From: DASUPK01 sp963800285
Lineage (GTDB): Bacteria; Actinomycetota; Thermoleophilia; Solirubrobacterales; 70-9
Length of the DNA: 64,000 nt
Assembly (NCBI GenBank): GCA_963800285.1
Contig: CAWDAL010000010.1
Location: forward strand, 186,001 to 250,000
Direction: 5' to 3'
Below are positions 36,595-45,115 of this stretch, one piece after another. The notes under the pieces are model-generated. The model did no database searches, had not been told where the DNA came from, and was given only the letters and a program-made list of their open reading frames with translations. The translations under genes were made by a program, and so were the position numbers. Numbering within the stretch: position 1 is the first letter of the stretch; each line of letters starts with the position of its first letter.

Positions 36595-37035
36595 ATGCCC
36601 GTCAACACCGACGCAATCGGCAAGCAGTGGCCGGCCGCGGCCTACGAGGTCGGCGCGGAGAAGATCCGCGAGTTCGCCGACGCGATCGGGGCGGGCAGCG
36701 ACGTCCACCGCGACCACGAGGCCGCCAAATCGGCCGGCTATCGAGATCTGGTCGCTCCGCCGATGTTCTGTGTCGTCTACAGCGCGCGGGCGATGGCGCC
36801 CGCGATCCTCGATCCGGAGGTGGGGATCAACCTCGCCACCATGCTGCACGGCTCGCAGGAGTTCGAGTGGGACGAGCCCGTCTGCGACGGCGACGTCATC
36901 GAGACGATCGCGACGTGCAAGGAGATCTACGAGAAGGACGGCAAGGGCTTCTACGTCTTCGAGAGCGTCTCCACCAACCAGGACGGCAAGCGGACCGTGA
37001 AGGGAACCTGGACCAACATCGTCAGGGGAGTCTGA
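36595..37035 (+). CDS. MaoC-like N-terminal (FAS1-type) dehydratase subunit
   Basis: A 146-residue single hot-dog fold protein (IGKQWPAAAYEVGAEKIREF, HRDHEAAKSAGYRDLVAPP, NLATMLHGSQEFEWDEPV) matching the non-catalytic HadA/HadC-type half of (3R)-hydroxyacyl thioester dehydratases. It lies 1 bp from the partner with the catalytic hot dog, so the two should form a heterodimer acting in fatty or mycolic-like acid synthesis. ATG 36595 follows a TAGAAT box 12 nt upstream. Confidence 0.88.
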   Translation: MPVNTDAIGKQWPAAAYEVGAEKIREFADAIGAGSDVHRDHEAAKSAGYRDLVAPPMFCVVYSARAMAPAILDPEVGINLATMLHGSQEFEWDEPVCDGDVIETIATCKEIYEKDGKGFYVFESVSTNQDGKRTVKGTWTNIVRGV

Positions 37036-37036
37036 G

Positions 37037-37441
37037 ATGGCCGAATTGAAGGACCTGAAGGAGGGCGACGCGCTCCCGGAGCTCAAGGTGACGCCCGACA
37101 AGTACCTCCCGCACCGCTACGCCGGCGCCTCCGGGGACTTCAACCCGATCCACATCGATCCGGAGTTCGCCAAGGCGGTCGGCCTGCCGGGCAACATCCT
37201 GCACGGCCTCTGGATGATGGCCCAGGTGGCTCGGGGCAACGCCGCGCTCGCCGGCGGCGATCCGCGCGCGCTCAGGCGGCTCTCCGTCCAGTTCAGGGGC
37301 ATGGGCTTCCCCGAGCAGGAGCTGGTCGTCAGCGGCACGGTCAAGGAGGTATCCGGCGGCCGCATCGTGATCGACACGGTCGCGGCGCAGGGCGACAACC
37401 AGGTGATCAGGAACGCCCAGGCAGAGCTGGACGTGAGCTGA
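37037..37441 (+). CDS. MaoC-family dehydratase, catalytic (HadB-like) subunit
   Basis: A 134-residue hot-dog protein carrying the hydratase-2 motif YAGASGDFNPIHIDPEFAKA (catalytic D and H) and LPGNILHGLWMMAQVARG. With the upstream FAS1-type subunit it should reversibly dehydrate (3R)-hydroxyacyl-ACP or -CoA. ATG 37037 starts immediately after the partner's TGA. An acyltransferase-like gene follows 8 bp later. Confidence 0.9.
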   Translation: MAELKDLKEGDALPELKVTPDKYLPHRYAGASGDFNPIHIDPEFAKAVGLPGNILHGLWMMAQVARGNAALAGGDPRALRRLSVQFRGMGFPEQELVVSGTVKEVSGGRIVIDTVAAQGDNQVIRNAQAELDVS

Positions 37442-37449
37442 TTCGTTCC

Positions 37450-38091
37450 GTGCGGAGGCCGCTCGTCATCCTCGGTACGCATGTATTCGCCGAGGAGGTT
37501 GCGGACATCGCCGCGGAGACCGGCGAGTTCGAGCTCGCCGCGTTCGCGGAGAACCGGGATCGGGAGCGCTGCCGCGATCAACTGCTCGGGCGCCCCGTCC
37601 TCTGGATCGACGACCTCGCGCCGCTCGCCGGCACCCACGGCGCAATCTGCGCGATCGGGAGCAACAAGCGGTGGCAGTTCATCGAGCCGGTGCGGGAGCT
37701 GGGCTTCACCTTCGTGACCCTGCGGCATCCGGACGCGACCGTGTCGGCGGAGGCGAGGATCGGCGCGGGTTGCATGGTCGGGGCCCGGTCGGTGATCGGG
37801 GCACGAACGGAGCTCGCCGAGCACGTGATCGTGAATCGGGGTGTGCTGATCGGCCACCACACCAAGATCGGCGACTACGTGACGATTTCACCCAGAGCCA
37901 ACGTCGCCGGGTGCGTCGAGGTCGGGCGGGGTGCCTACATCGCGATGGGCGCGATCGTGCTGGATCGGATCTCGATCGGCTCTCACGCGGCGGTCGGCGC
38001 CGGCGCCGTCGTGACGCGCGACGTGCCCGACAACGTGCAGGTTCAGGGCGTGCCCGCCCGGATCGTCAAGGAGGGCGTGGAGGGGCGCTGA
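37450..38091 (+). CDS. NeuD-family sugar O/N-acyltransferase
   Basis: A 213-residue protein with an N-terminal Rossmann-like PglD/NeuD domain (PLVILGTHVFAEEVADIA) and a C-terminal left-handed beta-helix of hexapeptide repeats (about 95-190: ARIGAGCMVGARSVIG, VIVNRGVLIGHHTKIGDYV, HAAVGAGAVVTRDVPDN). The His in GHHTKIGD is the likely general base. Such enzymes acetylate amino- or sialic-acid-type sugars for surface glycans. No glycan cluster is nearby, so the substrate is open. GTG 37450. Confidence 0.85.
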   Translation: MRRPLVILGTHVFAEEVADIAAETGEFELAAFAENRDRERCRDQLLGRPVLWIDDLAPLAGTHGAICAIGSNKRWQFIEPVRELGFTFVTLRHPDATVSAEARIGAGCMVGARSVIGARTELAEHVIVNRGVLIGHHTKIGDYVTISPRANVAGCVEVGRGAYIAMGAIVLDRISIGSHAAVGAGAVVTRDVPDNVQVQGVPARIVKEGVEGR

Positions 38092-38117
38092 CGGTCAGGG
38101 ACGGGACCACCCCCTTC

Positions 38118-38123
38118 TACTAT
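38118..38123 (+). promoter_or_regulatory. TANNNT -10 box of leaderless hrcA
   Basis: TACTAT ends 7 nt before GTG 38131. No CIRCE element (TTAGCACTC-N9-GAGTGCTAA) is seen upstream. Confidence 0.5.
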
Positions 38124-38130
38124 CCACTCT

Positions 38131-39159
38131 GTGCTGACCGAACGTCAGAGCCGAATCCTGAGATTGGTGGTCGAGCGCTACGTCGACGACGGGCGCCCGG
38201 TCGGCTCGCGCGCGCTCGCCAACCGCTCGGACATCGATTGGAGCTCATCGACGGTTCGCGCGGAGCTCGCCAGCCTTGAGGAGGAGGGCTTCCTCAGCCA
38301 TCCCCACACCTCCGCCGGGCGCGTGCCGACCGACACGGGCTACCGGTTCCACGTCGAGCGCCTGCTCAAGCACCAGGACCGCCTCCCGGAGCCGGCCTCC
38401 AACGAGCTCGGAATCTCGCGCATGAGGCGGGAGGTCGACACGGCGATCCGCGACACCACCACCACGCTCTCCCAGATCACCGATCTCGTCGCGCTGGTCA
38501 CGGCGCCCCCTCTGCACACGGCGACGATTCACCGGATCGAGGTCCTGAGGCTGCAGCCGAAGGTCGTGATGGTGGTGGTGATCGCCTCCAACGGAGGCGT
38601 CACCAAGCGAGTCTTCACCTTCGAGGACGAGGTGGACACGGGCCTGGTCGAGTGGGCGGCGAGCTACCTGAACGAGCGCCTTGCGGGGCTCGGTCTCGGC
38701 GCCCGTATGGCCGCTGACCGCCTGCGCGATCCCGAGCTCAGCCCCACCGAGACCGGCTTCCTGGCTGAGATCTCGAGTGCCTTCACCGATCTCGAGGAGT
38801 CCGCGGAGGAGACCCTCTACGTCGACGGCACGGCGAGGCTGCTCTCCGAGGAGCACCTTGCCGACCTGCCGCACGCCGATGAATTGATGCGCGCGCTGGA
38901 GCGCCGGGTGAACGTCCTGCGGGCCCTCCGAACGGCCCTCGACCGCCGCTCGGTCTTCGTCTGGATCGGCGGCGAGAACCCGGCTCCGGAGCTGCGCTCG
39001 GTGAGCGTGGTCGGCGCGAACTACGGCCTCGGCTATCGCAACCTCGGGTCCGTCGGGATCATCGGCCCGCTCCGGATGGACTACGCGACCGCGATCTCGA
39101 ACGTCCGGGGGGCCGCCGGCGAGCTCTCCCGTTTCTTCGAGACGGTCTACGACGAATAG
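38131..39159 (+). CDS. hrcA: Heat-inducible transcription repressor HrcA
   Basis: A 342-residue repressor of class I heat-shock genes that binds CIRCE. It has a winged-helix N-terminus (ERQSRILRLVVERYVDDGR, SSSTVRAELASLEEEGFL) with the SHPHTSAGRVPTD wing motif, a GAF-like middle, and a C-terminal ending SVGIIGPLRMDYATAIS typical of the family. hrcA-dnaJ is a standard pair; no CIRCE box is visible ahead of it here, so its own promoter may not be autoregulated. Confidence 0.96.
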   Translation: MLTERQSRILRLVVERYVDDGRPVGSRALANRSDIDWSSSTVRAELASLEEEGFLSHPHTSAGRVPTDTGYRFHVERLLKHQDRLPEPASNELGISRMRREVDTAIRDTTTTLSQITDLVALVTAPPLHTATIHRIEVLRLQPKVVMVVVIASNGGVTKRVFTFEDEVDTGLVEWAASYLNERLAGLGLGARMAADRLRDPELSPTETGFLAEISSAFTDLEESAEETLYVDGTARLLSEEHLADLPHADELMRALERRVNVLRALRTALDRRSVFVWIGGENPAPELRSVSVVGANYGLGYRNLGSVGIIGPLRMDYATAISNVRGAAGELSRFFETVYDE

Positions 39160-39175
39160 AGCCCGGCGAGATCCA

Positions 39176-40255
39176 GTGGCCAAGCGCGACTACTACCAGG
39201 TGCTGGGCGTCGAGAGGAACGCCTCCGACGGTCAGATCAAGAAAGCCTTCCGGAAGCTGGCGCGCGAACTGCACCCGGACGTGAACGCCCACGATCCCGA
39301 GGCCGAGGAGAAGTTCAAGGAGGCGGCGGAGGCCTACGAGGTGCTCTCCGACGCCGACCGCCGCCAGACCTACGACCGCTTCGGGCACGATGGCCTGCGC
39401 TCCGGCGGCTTCGATCCCGGCGCCGGATTCGGAAACATCCAGGACATCTTCGACTCCCTGTTCGGAGGCGGCGATCCCTTCGGCGGCTTCGGCGGTGGCT
39501 CGGCGCCGGGCGCGGACATCGGCGCCGTGGTCGAGATCTCGCTGGAGGACGTACTCGAGGATCAGGCGCGCGAGGTCGCCTTCGAGGCCGTGGTCGTCTG
39601 CGAGCGCTGCCGCGGCAACGGCGCCGAGCCCGGCACCCCCATCGAGACCTGCCCGAAATGCGAGGGAGCCGGCCAGATCCGCCAGGTGAGCCGCAGCATC
39701 TTCGGCCAGGTGGTCCGCGCCATGCCATGCGATCGCTGCGGCGGCGACGGCCGCATTCCCGAGACCCCGTGCGAGCGCTGCGATGGGGCCGGCAGGGTGG
39801 CGGAGACGCGTACCTGGGAGGTCGACATCCCGGCGGGGATCGAGGAGGGCCAGCGGGTGCGGATCGCGGGAGCGGGTCATGCGGGCGAGGCCGGAGGACG
39901 CCAGGGCGACCTCTACGTGGAGATCCGGATCGAGCCGGACGAGCGTTTCGGCCGGCAGGGCACCGAGCTGATCGCCCGCGCCGAGGTCCCGGTGACCACA
40001 GCGATCGTGGGCGGTGAGGTCTTCGTGCCGACCCTCGAGGGCGAGGTCGCGGTCGAGGTGCCGGCCGGGACGCAGCACGGCGAGACCACGGTTCTGAGCG
40101 GCCGGGGACTGCCCCCGCTCCGCGGCGGGCGGCGCGGCGACGAGCATGTCGTCTTCGAGCTGGTGGTGCCGACCGATCTGGACGACGAGCAGCGGGAGGC
40201 TGCGGAGCGCCTCGCCGAGGCGCTCTCGAGGCAACAGGCTTCCCAGCGCGGATGA
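39176..40255 (+). CDS. dnaJ: Chaperone DnaJ
   Basis: A 359-residue Hsp40. The J-domain (1-68) has the HPD motif in LHPDVNAHDPEAEEKF; a Gly/Phe-rich region (about 75-115) follows; four zinc-finger repeats CERCRGNG, CPKCEGAG, CDRCGGDG and CERCDGAG (about 140-210) and the two C-terminal substrate-binding domains complete it. It stimulates DnaK. GTG 39176 is 16 bp after hrcA. It overlaps prmA by ATGA. Confidence 0.96.
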   Translation: MAKRDYYQVLGVERNASDGQIKKAFRKLARELHPDVNAHDPEAEEKFKEAAEAYEVLSDADRRQTYDRFGHDGLRSGGFDPGAGFGNIQDIFDSLFGGGDPFGGFGGGSAPGADIGAVVEISLEDVLEDQAREVAFEAVVVCERCRGNGAEPGTPIETCPKCEGAGQIRQVSRSIFGQVVRAMPCDRCGGDGRIPETPCERCDGAGRVAETRTWEVDIPAGIEEGQRVRIAGAGHAGEAGGRQGDLYVEIRIEPDERFGRQGTELIARAEVPVTTAIVGGEVFVPTLEGEVAVEVPAGTQHGETTVLSGRGLPPLRGGRRGDEHVVFELVVPTDLDDEQREAAERLAEALSRQQASQRG

Positions 40256-41088
40256 TCCGCCTCGCGGTTCGCTGCGCTCCGGAGTACGCGGAGGCGGTGA
40301 TGGCGAACCTGCTGGAGCTCGCGCCGAACGGACTCGAGGAGGAGCGAGGCCCCGGTTGGGTCGAGTTCGCGATCTACGGCCCGCCGGGAGAGGTTCCCGA
40401 GCTCGGAGAGCTTCAGGCGGCCGCGGGCGGCAGCCTCGTGGACGTCACCACCACCTCGGTGCCGGACGACTGGGCGGACCGCTGGGCGGACTTCCATCGC
40501 CCGATCGAGGTATCGGGCCGGATCGGCGTGCGCCCTTCCTGGTGGGACCCGAAGGAGGGGCTGATCGACGTGGTGGTCGACCCGGGCCGGGCGTTCGGCA
40601 CCGGGGGCCATCCCACCACCCGCCTCTGCCTCGCGCTCCTGGTCGAGCTTGAAGAAGCCGGCGAGGCCGCGGGGCCGATCGCGGACTGGGGCACCGGATC
40701 GGGAGTCCTGGGGATCGCCGCCGCCAAGCTCGGCTGGTCGCCGGTCACCGGCTGCGACCGCGAGCTCGCCTCGCTCGAGACCGCGCGGGCCAACGCCGCG
40801 GCGAACGGCGTGGAGATGTCGATCGAGCGGGTCGACGTGCGCGAGGGCCCGCCGCCCGTCGAGTCCAGCGTCGTCGCCAACCTGACCGGCAACCTGCTCC
40901 GGGACTGCGCCGCCCACCTGGCCGAGTCCGGAGAGGCACCGGACACGCTGGTCTGCTCGGGCATGCTGGAGAGCGAGATAGACGAGGTCACTGCCGCCTT
41001 CGCCCCGATCGGGCTCTCGGAATCGGAACGCCGCGTCGAGAACGACTGGGGCGGGCTGCTGATGCGGCGAGACGGCGCCGGTCCCTGA
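40252..41088 (+). CDS. prmA: Ribosomal protein L11 methyltransferase
   Basis: A 278-residue protein with an N-terminal ferredoxin-like L11-binding domain and a Rossmann methyltransferase domain (motif I ADWGTGSGVLGIAAAKLG, about 142-160; PGRAFGTGGHPTTRLCL precedes it). The motif VVANLTGNLL corresponds to the NPPY-like catalytic loop, N-x-x-x-N. It trimethylates L11. ATG 40252 overlaps the dnaJ stop by four bases. Confidence 0.92.
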   Translation: MIRLAVRCAPEYAEAVMANLLELAPNGLEEERGPGWVEFAIYGPPGEVPELGELQAAAGGSLVDVTTTSVPDDWADRWADFHRPIEVSGRIGVRPSWWDPKEGLIDVVVDPGRAFGTGGHPTTRLCLALLVELEEAGEAAGPIADWGTGSGVLGIAAAKLGWSPVTGCDRELASLETARANAAANGVEMSIERVDVREGPPPVESSVVANLTGNLLRDCAAHLAESGEAPDTLVCSGMLESEIDEVTAAFAPIGLSESERRVENDWGGLLMRRDGAGP

Positions 41089-41912
41089 TGGCGTCCGAGC
41101 TCACCCCGGACCTGCCGATCGCGTTCTTCGACTCGGGCGTCGGCGGGCTCACCGTGCTCCACGAGTGTCTCGTCTCCTTGCCTGAGGAGGACTACGTCTA
41201 CCTCGGGGATGACGCGCGGTTCCCGTATGGGGCGCGGACCAAGGAGGAGCTGCGTGCCCACGTCGAGCAGGTCACGCGCTACCTGCTCGAGCGCGGAGCG
41301 AAGCTGCTGGTGATCGCCTGCAACTCCGCGGCGTCCGCGGGCCAGGAAGTCGCACGGGAGATCGCGGCGGAGGCCGGCGTGGAGGTGGTTGCCGTGATCG
41401 AGCCCGAGGCCGAGATCGCCGGCGCCCTCAGCCAGTCGGGGGACGTCGGCGTGCTGGCGACGCCGGCCACCGTGCGGAGCGGCGCCTACCTGCGCGCTCT
41501 CTCCCATCAGCATCGCGCCCTGACCATCACCGAGGTAGAGGCGCCCGACCTCGCGGCGGTGATCCAGCGCGGGTTCCCGTTCTCGGAGAGCGTCGTCGAG
41601 ATGGTGCGCTCCTACTGCGAGCCACTGAAGAAGGCGGAGGTGGACACCGTGATCCTCGGCTGCACCCACTACCCGCTCGTCGCCCCGATGCTGCAGCGGG
41701 TCCTTGGCCGCGATGTCCGGCTGGTGACGGCGGGGCACGCGATCGCCGCGACCGCGCAGCGCGTGCTGGAGGAGGCGGGGTTGTCGAAAACCGGCAATGA
41801 AGAGGGGACCTACCGCTTCCTCTGTACCGGAGATCCCGAGACGTTCCGCGACCTCGGCACGCGCTTCCTGCAGATGCCGCTGGGCGACGTCGAGCGGGTG
41901 AACCTGCCTTGA
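41088..41912 (+). CDS. murI: Glutamate racemase
   Basis: Makes D-glutamate for peptidoglycan. A 274-residue protein with the two catalytic cysteines in LLVIACNSAASAGQE and VILGCTHYPLVAPML, and the substrate loop AFFDSGVGGLTVLHE near the N-terminus. ATG 41088 shares one base with the prmA TGA, so it is coupled to it. Length is typical. Confidence 0.95.
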   Translation: MASELTPDLPIAFFDSGVGGLTVLHECLVSLPEEDYVYLGDDARFPYGARTKEELRAHVEQVTRYLLERGAKLLVIACNSAASAGQEVAREIAAEAGVEVVAVIEPEAEIAGALSQSGDVGVLATPATVRSGAYLRALSHQHRALTITEVEAPDLAAVIQRGFPFSESVVEMVRSYCEPLKKAEVDTVILGCTHYPLVAPMLQRVLGRDVRLVTAGHAIAATAQRVLEEAGLSKTGNEEGTYRFLCTGDPETFRDLGTRFLQMPLGDVERVNLP

Positions 41913-41967
41913 CCGGGAGTTTCGGAGGATTTGCGCGCTATAGCGACCACAACTCTCCGGAACCCTG

Positions 41968-42420
41968 ATGGCAGGCAGGATCAGACCGGAGGAGGTCCCT
42001 CTCTGGCCATGGGGCCTGCTCCTCTTCATTGCCGGTGTCTATGTTCTGGCCGTCGCGGCCCTGATCGCCGCCGGCCGCCGCGAGGACGCCCGGGCGCTGG
42101 CCGGCTTCATCCCCGACTGCGTCGTCATGGTGTCCCGGCTCGCGAGAGACCGCCGCATCTCGAAGCCGAGGCGGGCCGCCCTCTTCATCGCCCTGGGCTA
42201 TCTGGCCCTGCCGATCGACCTGGTCCCTGACTTCCTGCCCGGGATCGGGCAGCTCGACGACGCCGTCGTGCTCGGGCTCGCCCTGCGCCTCGTCGTCCAC
42301 GGAGGCGGCACCAACCTGGTCCGTCGGGCCTGGCCCGGCCCCGAGGCATCGCTGACGCTCGTCCTGCGCGCCGCCGGCCTGGAGACGAACGGCGCAGCCA
42401 CGCCGCCGACTACGCTTTAG
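41968..42420 (+). CDS. DUF1232 (YkvA-like) membrane protein
   Basis: A 150-residue protein with an N-terminal membrane helix (WPWGLLLFIAGVYVLAVAAL) and the DUF1232 core LGYLALPIDLVPDFLPGIGQ (about 77-96), followed by LDDAVVLGLALRLVV. Function unknown; the family is widely conserved. ATG 41968 lies in the 55-bp gap after murI, with no clear Shine-Dalgarno. Its 3' end holds the promoter box of yqeY. Confidence 0.88.
   Translation: MAGRIRPEEVPLWPWGLLLFIAGVYVLAVAALIAAGRREDARALAGFIPDCVVMVSRLARDRRISKPRRAALFIALGYLALPIDLVPDFLPGIGQLDDAVVLGLALRLVVHGGGTNLVRRAWPGPEASLTLVLRAAGLETNGAATPPTTL
42411..42416 (+). promoter_or_regulatory. TANNNT -10 box of leaderless yqeY
   Basis: TACGCT lies 7 nt before ATG 42424, inside the last codons of the DUF1232 gene. 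Confidence 0.5.
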
Positions 42421-42423
42421 GCC

Positions 42424-42855
42424 ATGAGCATCCTCGAGCAGGTACAGGACGACGTGAAGACGGCGATGAAGGCCGGCGAGAAGGAGCGCGTCGGCCGGCT
42501 GCGCATGCTCGTCAACGCCCTCCAGGCCGAGGAGAAGGAGGGCAAGGGAGACGAGGTCGCCGCGCTGCAACGCGAGCGCAAGCGCCGGCTCGACGCGGCG
42601 GAGGCCCTCAAGGAGGGCGACCGGGCAGAGCAGGCCGCGGCCGAGGAGGCCGAGGCGAAGCTGATCGAGGGTTACCTGCCGGAGCAGCTCTCCGACGAGG
42701 AGCTCGCGGAGCTCGTGTCGAGCGCGGTCGAGGAGTCCGGCGCCGGCGAGCCCAAGGACATGGGGGGCGTGATGAAGGTGCTGATGCCCAAGGTCGGCGG
42801 ACGAGCCGACGGCAAGCGCGTCAGCCAGGCGGTGCGCGAGAAGCTTGGCGCGTAG
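42424..42855 (+). CDS. GatB/YqeY domain protein
   Basis: A 143-residue helical protein: MSILEQVQDDVKTAMKAGEK, RVGRLRMLVNALQAEEK, AAEALKEGDRAEQAAAEEAE, LIEGYLPEQLSDEEL and MGGVMKVLMPKVGGRADGK are the family blocks. YqeY-like proteins share a tRNA-interacting domain with GatB, but their role is unknown. It overlaps phoH by 11 bp and leads a four-gene unit with phoH, ybeY and era. Confidence 0.93.
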   Translation: MSILEQVQDDVKTAMKAGEKERVGRLRMLVNALQAEEKEGKGDEVAALQRERKRRLDAAEALKEGDRAEQAAAEEAEAKLIEGYLPEQLSDEELAELVSSAVEESGAGEPKDMGGVMKVLMPKVGGRADGKRVSQAVREKLGA

Positions 42856-43813
42856 GCAGCTTGAGATCGACAACACCGTCGCCGCGGAGCTGGCCGGCTC
42901 CGAGGACGCGGTCCTCCGCGCGCTCGAGGGCCACCTCGACGTCGACCTCTATCTGCGCGGCAACGTCCTCACCCTGGATGGCGAGGCGACCGAGGTCCGC
43001 ACCGCGGAGACCGTCGTCGGCGAGCTGGTCGACCTGATCGAGCAGGGCCACGAGATCGCTCCCGGCACGATCGAGGCCGTCACCGGCGCGCTCGACAAGC
43101 ACGAGAGCCCCGCGGAGATCCTCGAGGACGTCGTCTGGCAGCACCGCAACACGCGGGTGGCGCCGAAGACCGTCAACCAGAAGCAGTACGTCGACTCGAT
43201 CCGTCGCCACACGATCACCTTCGGGATCGGGCCCGCCGGCACCGGCAAGACCTTCCTCGCCGTCGCGATGGCCGCCGCCGCCCTCTCGCGCGGGGACGTG
43301 AGCCGCGTGATCCTGACCAGGCCCGCCGTCGAGGCGGGCGAGAGGCTCGGCTTCCTGCCCGGGGACATCCAGGCGAAGGTCGACCCATATCTGCGCCCGC
43401 TCTTCGACGCGCTCTACGACATGCTCGATCCGGAGAAGGTCAACTCCTACTTCGAGCGCGGCACGATCGAGGTCGCACCGTTGGCATTCATGCGGGGAAG
43501 AAGTCTCAATGACTCGTTCGTCATCCTCGACGAGGCCCAGAACACGAGTCCGGAGCAGATGAAGATGTTCCTCACCAGGCTCGGCTTCGGCTCGAAGTTC
43601 GTCGTCACCGGCGACATCACCCAGATCGACCTGGAGCGCGGATCGAAGTCAGGCCTGATCGAGGTCGGCCAGATCCTCACCGGCGTCGAGGACATCAACT
43701 TCATCCGCTTCGGCGGCGAGGACGTGGTCCGCCACAAGCTCGTGCAGCGGATCGTCGCCGCCTACGGCGAGGCGGAGAGCCGCGACCGCTCGGACTCCGA
43801 CGGGGGCGGCTGA
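42845..43813 (+). CDS. phoH: PhoH-family ATPase
   Basis: A 322-residue cytoplasmic ATPase with an N-terminal KH-like segment and a RecA-like domain: Walker A GIGPAGTGKT, motif RPAVEAGERLGFLPGD, and Walker B VILDEAQNTS, with VTGDITQIDL as sensor. Often found with ybeY in rRNA/RNA quality control. The TTG at 42845 overlaps the yqeY end; a start inside the N-terminal segment is possible but nothing better is seen. Confidence 0.93.
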   Translation: MARRQLEIDNTVAAELAGSEDAVLRALEGHLDVDLYLRGNVLTLDGEATEVRTAETVVGELVDLIEQGHEIAPGTIEAVTGALDKHESPAEILEDVVWQHRNTRVAPKTVNQKQYVDSIRRHTITFGIGPAGTGKTFLAVAMAAAALSRGDVSRVILTRPAVEAGERLGFLPGDIQAKVDPYLRPLFDALYDMLDPEKVNSYFERGTIEVAPLAFMRGRSLNDSFVILDEAQNTSPEQMKMFLTRLGFGSKFVVTGDITQIDLERGSKSGLIEVGQILTGVEDINFIRFGGEDVVRHKLVQRIVAAYGEAESRDRSDSDGGG

Positions 43814-43814
43814 C

Positions 43815-44171
43815 ATCGACCTCTCCGACGTCCCGGGCGATCTGCGCCGCGCGGTCGGCGCCGCCCTGCACGCGGCCGGTGTCGACGACGGCCACCTGGG
43901 TGTCGAGATCGTGGGGGAGGGCCGCATGCGGACCCTGAACTACGCCGCACGCGGCGTGGACGAGGCCACCGACGTGCTCGCCTTCCCGATCGACGACCAG
44001 CCCCACGACACCGGACCCCGCGAGCTCGGCGACGTCTTCGTCTGCCCGGAGAAGGCCACCGACGTGACCGAGGCCGCGGTGCACGGCACGCTCCACCTCT
44101 GCGGCTTCGATCACGAGGCCGACCAGGGGGAGATGCTCGAGCTGCAGGCCAAGGTCATGGCCTCCTTGTGA
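43815..44171 (+). CDS. ybeY: Endoribonuclease YbeY, start codon not canonical
   Basis: A zinc-dependent endoribonuclease of 16S rRNA 3'-end processing and 70S quality control, with the metal motif VHGTLHLCGFDHEADQ (H-x3-H-x5-H) and ATDVLAFPIDD. The family N-terminus (IDLSDVPGDLRRAVGAALHA, GHLGVEIVGEGRMRTLN) is encoded from about 43812, directly after the phoH TGA, but in this frame no ATG, GTG or TTG occurs before GTG 43911, which would remove the first strand and helix. I place the start at ATC 43815 as a marker only. A small indel near the phoH/ybeY junction is possible. The gene overlaps era by GTGA. Confidence 0.82.
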   Translation: MDLSDVPGDLRRAVGAALHAAGVDDGHLGVEIVGEGRMRTLNYAARGVDEATDVLAFPIDDQPHDTGPRELGDVFVCPEKATDVTEAAVHGTLHLCGFDHEADQGEMLELQAKVMASL

Positions 44172-45061
44172 CCAGGGCCGGCTTCGTCGGCCTGGCGGGG
44201 CGGCCGAACGTCGGCAAGTCGACGTTGGTCAACGCGATCGTCGGCTCGCACGTGGCGATCGTCTCCGAGCGCCCGCAGACGACCAGGCGCGCGATCCGCG
44301 GGGTGGCGACCGACCTGGCCGCCGATTGGCAACTGGTGATGACCGATCTGCCGGGTGTCCAGCGGCCGCGGGACGCGCTCACCGAGCGGATGCAGCGCCG
44401 CGTCGAGCGGGAGATCGCCGACTCGGATGCGGTCCTCTTCGTCATCAACGCCGAGCAGGGCGTCGGCCCCGGCGATCGCTTCATCTCGAAGGCGCTGCTT
44501 CAGTCGAGCATCGACACGCCGGTCGTCTGCGCCGTCAACAAGATCGACCGGCTGAACAACGCCAAGACCGCCGCCGTCCTCGCACAGGTGGGGGAGATCG
44601 ACGGCGTCGACGAGATCTATCCCGTCAGCGCCAGGAAGGGGAACGGTCTCGAGCCGATGATCGCGAAGCTGGTCGAGCTGCTGCCCGAGAGCCCCTTCCT
44701 CTTCCCGCCGGAACAGCGGTCTGACCTGCCCAGCGAGATCCTGCTCGCCGAGCTGATCCGCGAGCAGGTGTTGCGCCGCACGCGTGACGAGCTCCCGCAC
44801 GCCGTCGAGGTCCAGGTCTCCGAGGTCGCCTATCGCGAGGACGGGGTCGTGGAGGTCCACGCCCACGTCTGGGCGGAGACCGAGTCCCAGAAGGGAATCC
44901 TGATCGGGTCCGGTGGCCGCAAGATCAAGGAGATCGGGACCGCTGCGCGCGGCGAGCTCGAGCGAGAACTGGGCGGCCGCGTCTTCCTCGATCTGCAGGT
45001 CCGGGTCCGGAAGCGCTGGCGCAAGGACGAGGGACTGCTGGACCGACTGGGGATCGAATAG
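44168..45061 (+). CDS. era: GTPase Era
   Basis: Binds 16S rRNA and helps 30S maturation. A 297-residue protein with G1 GRPNVGKST, G3 DLPGVQRP, G4 NKIDRL and G5 SARKGNG, and a C-terminal KH domain (GILIGSGGRKIKEIG). GTG 44168 overlaps the ybeY stop by four bases, so translation is coupled. It ends the yqeY-phoH-ybeY-era unit, followed by a GC hairpin. Confidence 0.96.
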   Translation: MTRAGFVGLAGRPNVGKSTLVNAIVGSHVAIVSERPQTTRRAIRGVATDLAADWQLVMTDLPGVQRPRDALTERMQRRVEREIADSDAVLFVINAEQGVGPGDRFISKALLQSSIDTPVVCAVNKIDRLNNAKTAAVLAQVGEIDGVDEIYPVSARKGNGLEPMIAKLVELLPESPFLFPPEQRSDLPSEILLAELIREQVLRRTRDELPHAVEVQVSEVAYREDGVVEVHAHVWAETESQKGILIGSGGRKIKEIGTAARGELERELGGRVFLDLQVRVRKRWRKDEGLLDRLGIE

Positions 45062-45073
45062 CCGGCTGAACCG

Positions 45074-45087
45074 GCGCCTTCAGGCGC
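45074..45087. terminator. GC hairpin after era
   Basis: GCGCC-TTCA-GGCGC within a GC-rich 54-bp gap between era and hisIE. It has a stable 4-nt loop but no T-run, so terminator function is only suggested by position. Confidence 0.35.
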
Positions 45088-45103
45088 GCCGGCAGGCGCT
45101 TCG

Positions 45104-45109
45104 TACAAT
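45104..45109 (+). promoter_or_regulatory. TANNNT -10 box of leaderless hisIE
   Basis: TACAAT lies 6 nt before ATG 45116 and is the strongest match to the bacterial -10 consensus in the window. It could drive the whole hisIE-trpEGDC run. Confidence 0.6.
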
Positions 45110-45115
45110 CGCGCG

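Noticed and set aside
38092..38130. CIRCE element upstream of hrcA
   Set aside because: I looked for TTAGCACTC-N9-GAGTGCTAA and found no match in the gap before hrcA or in front of dnaJ.
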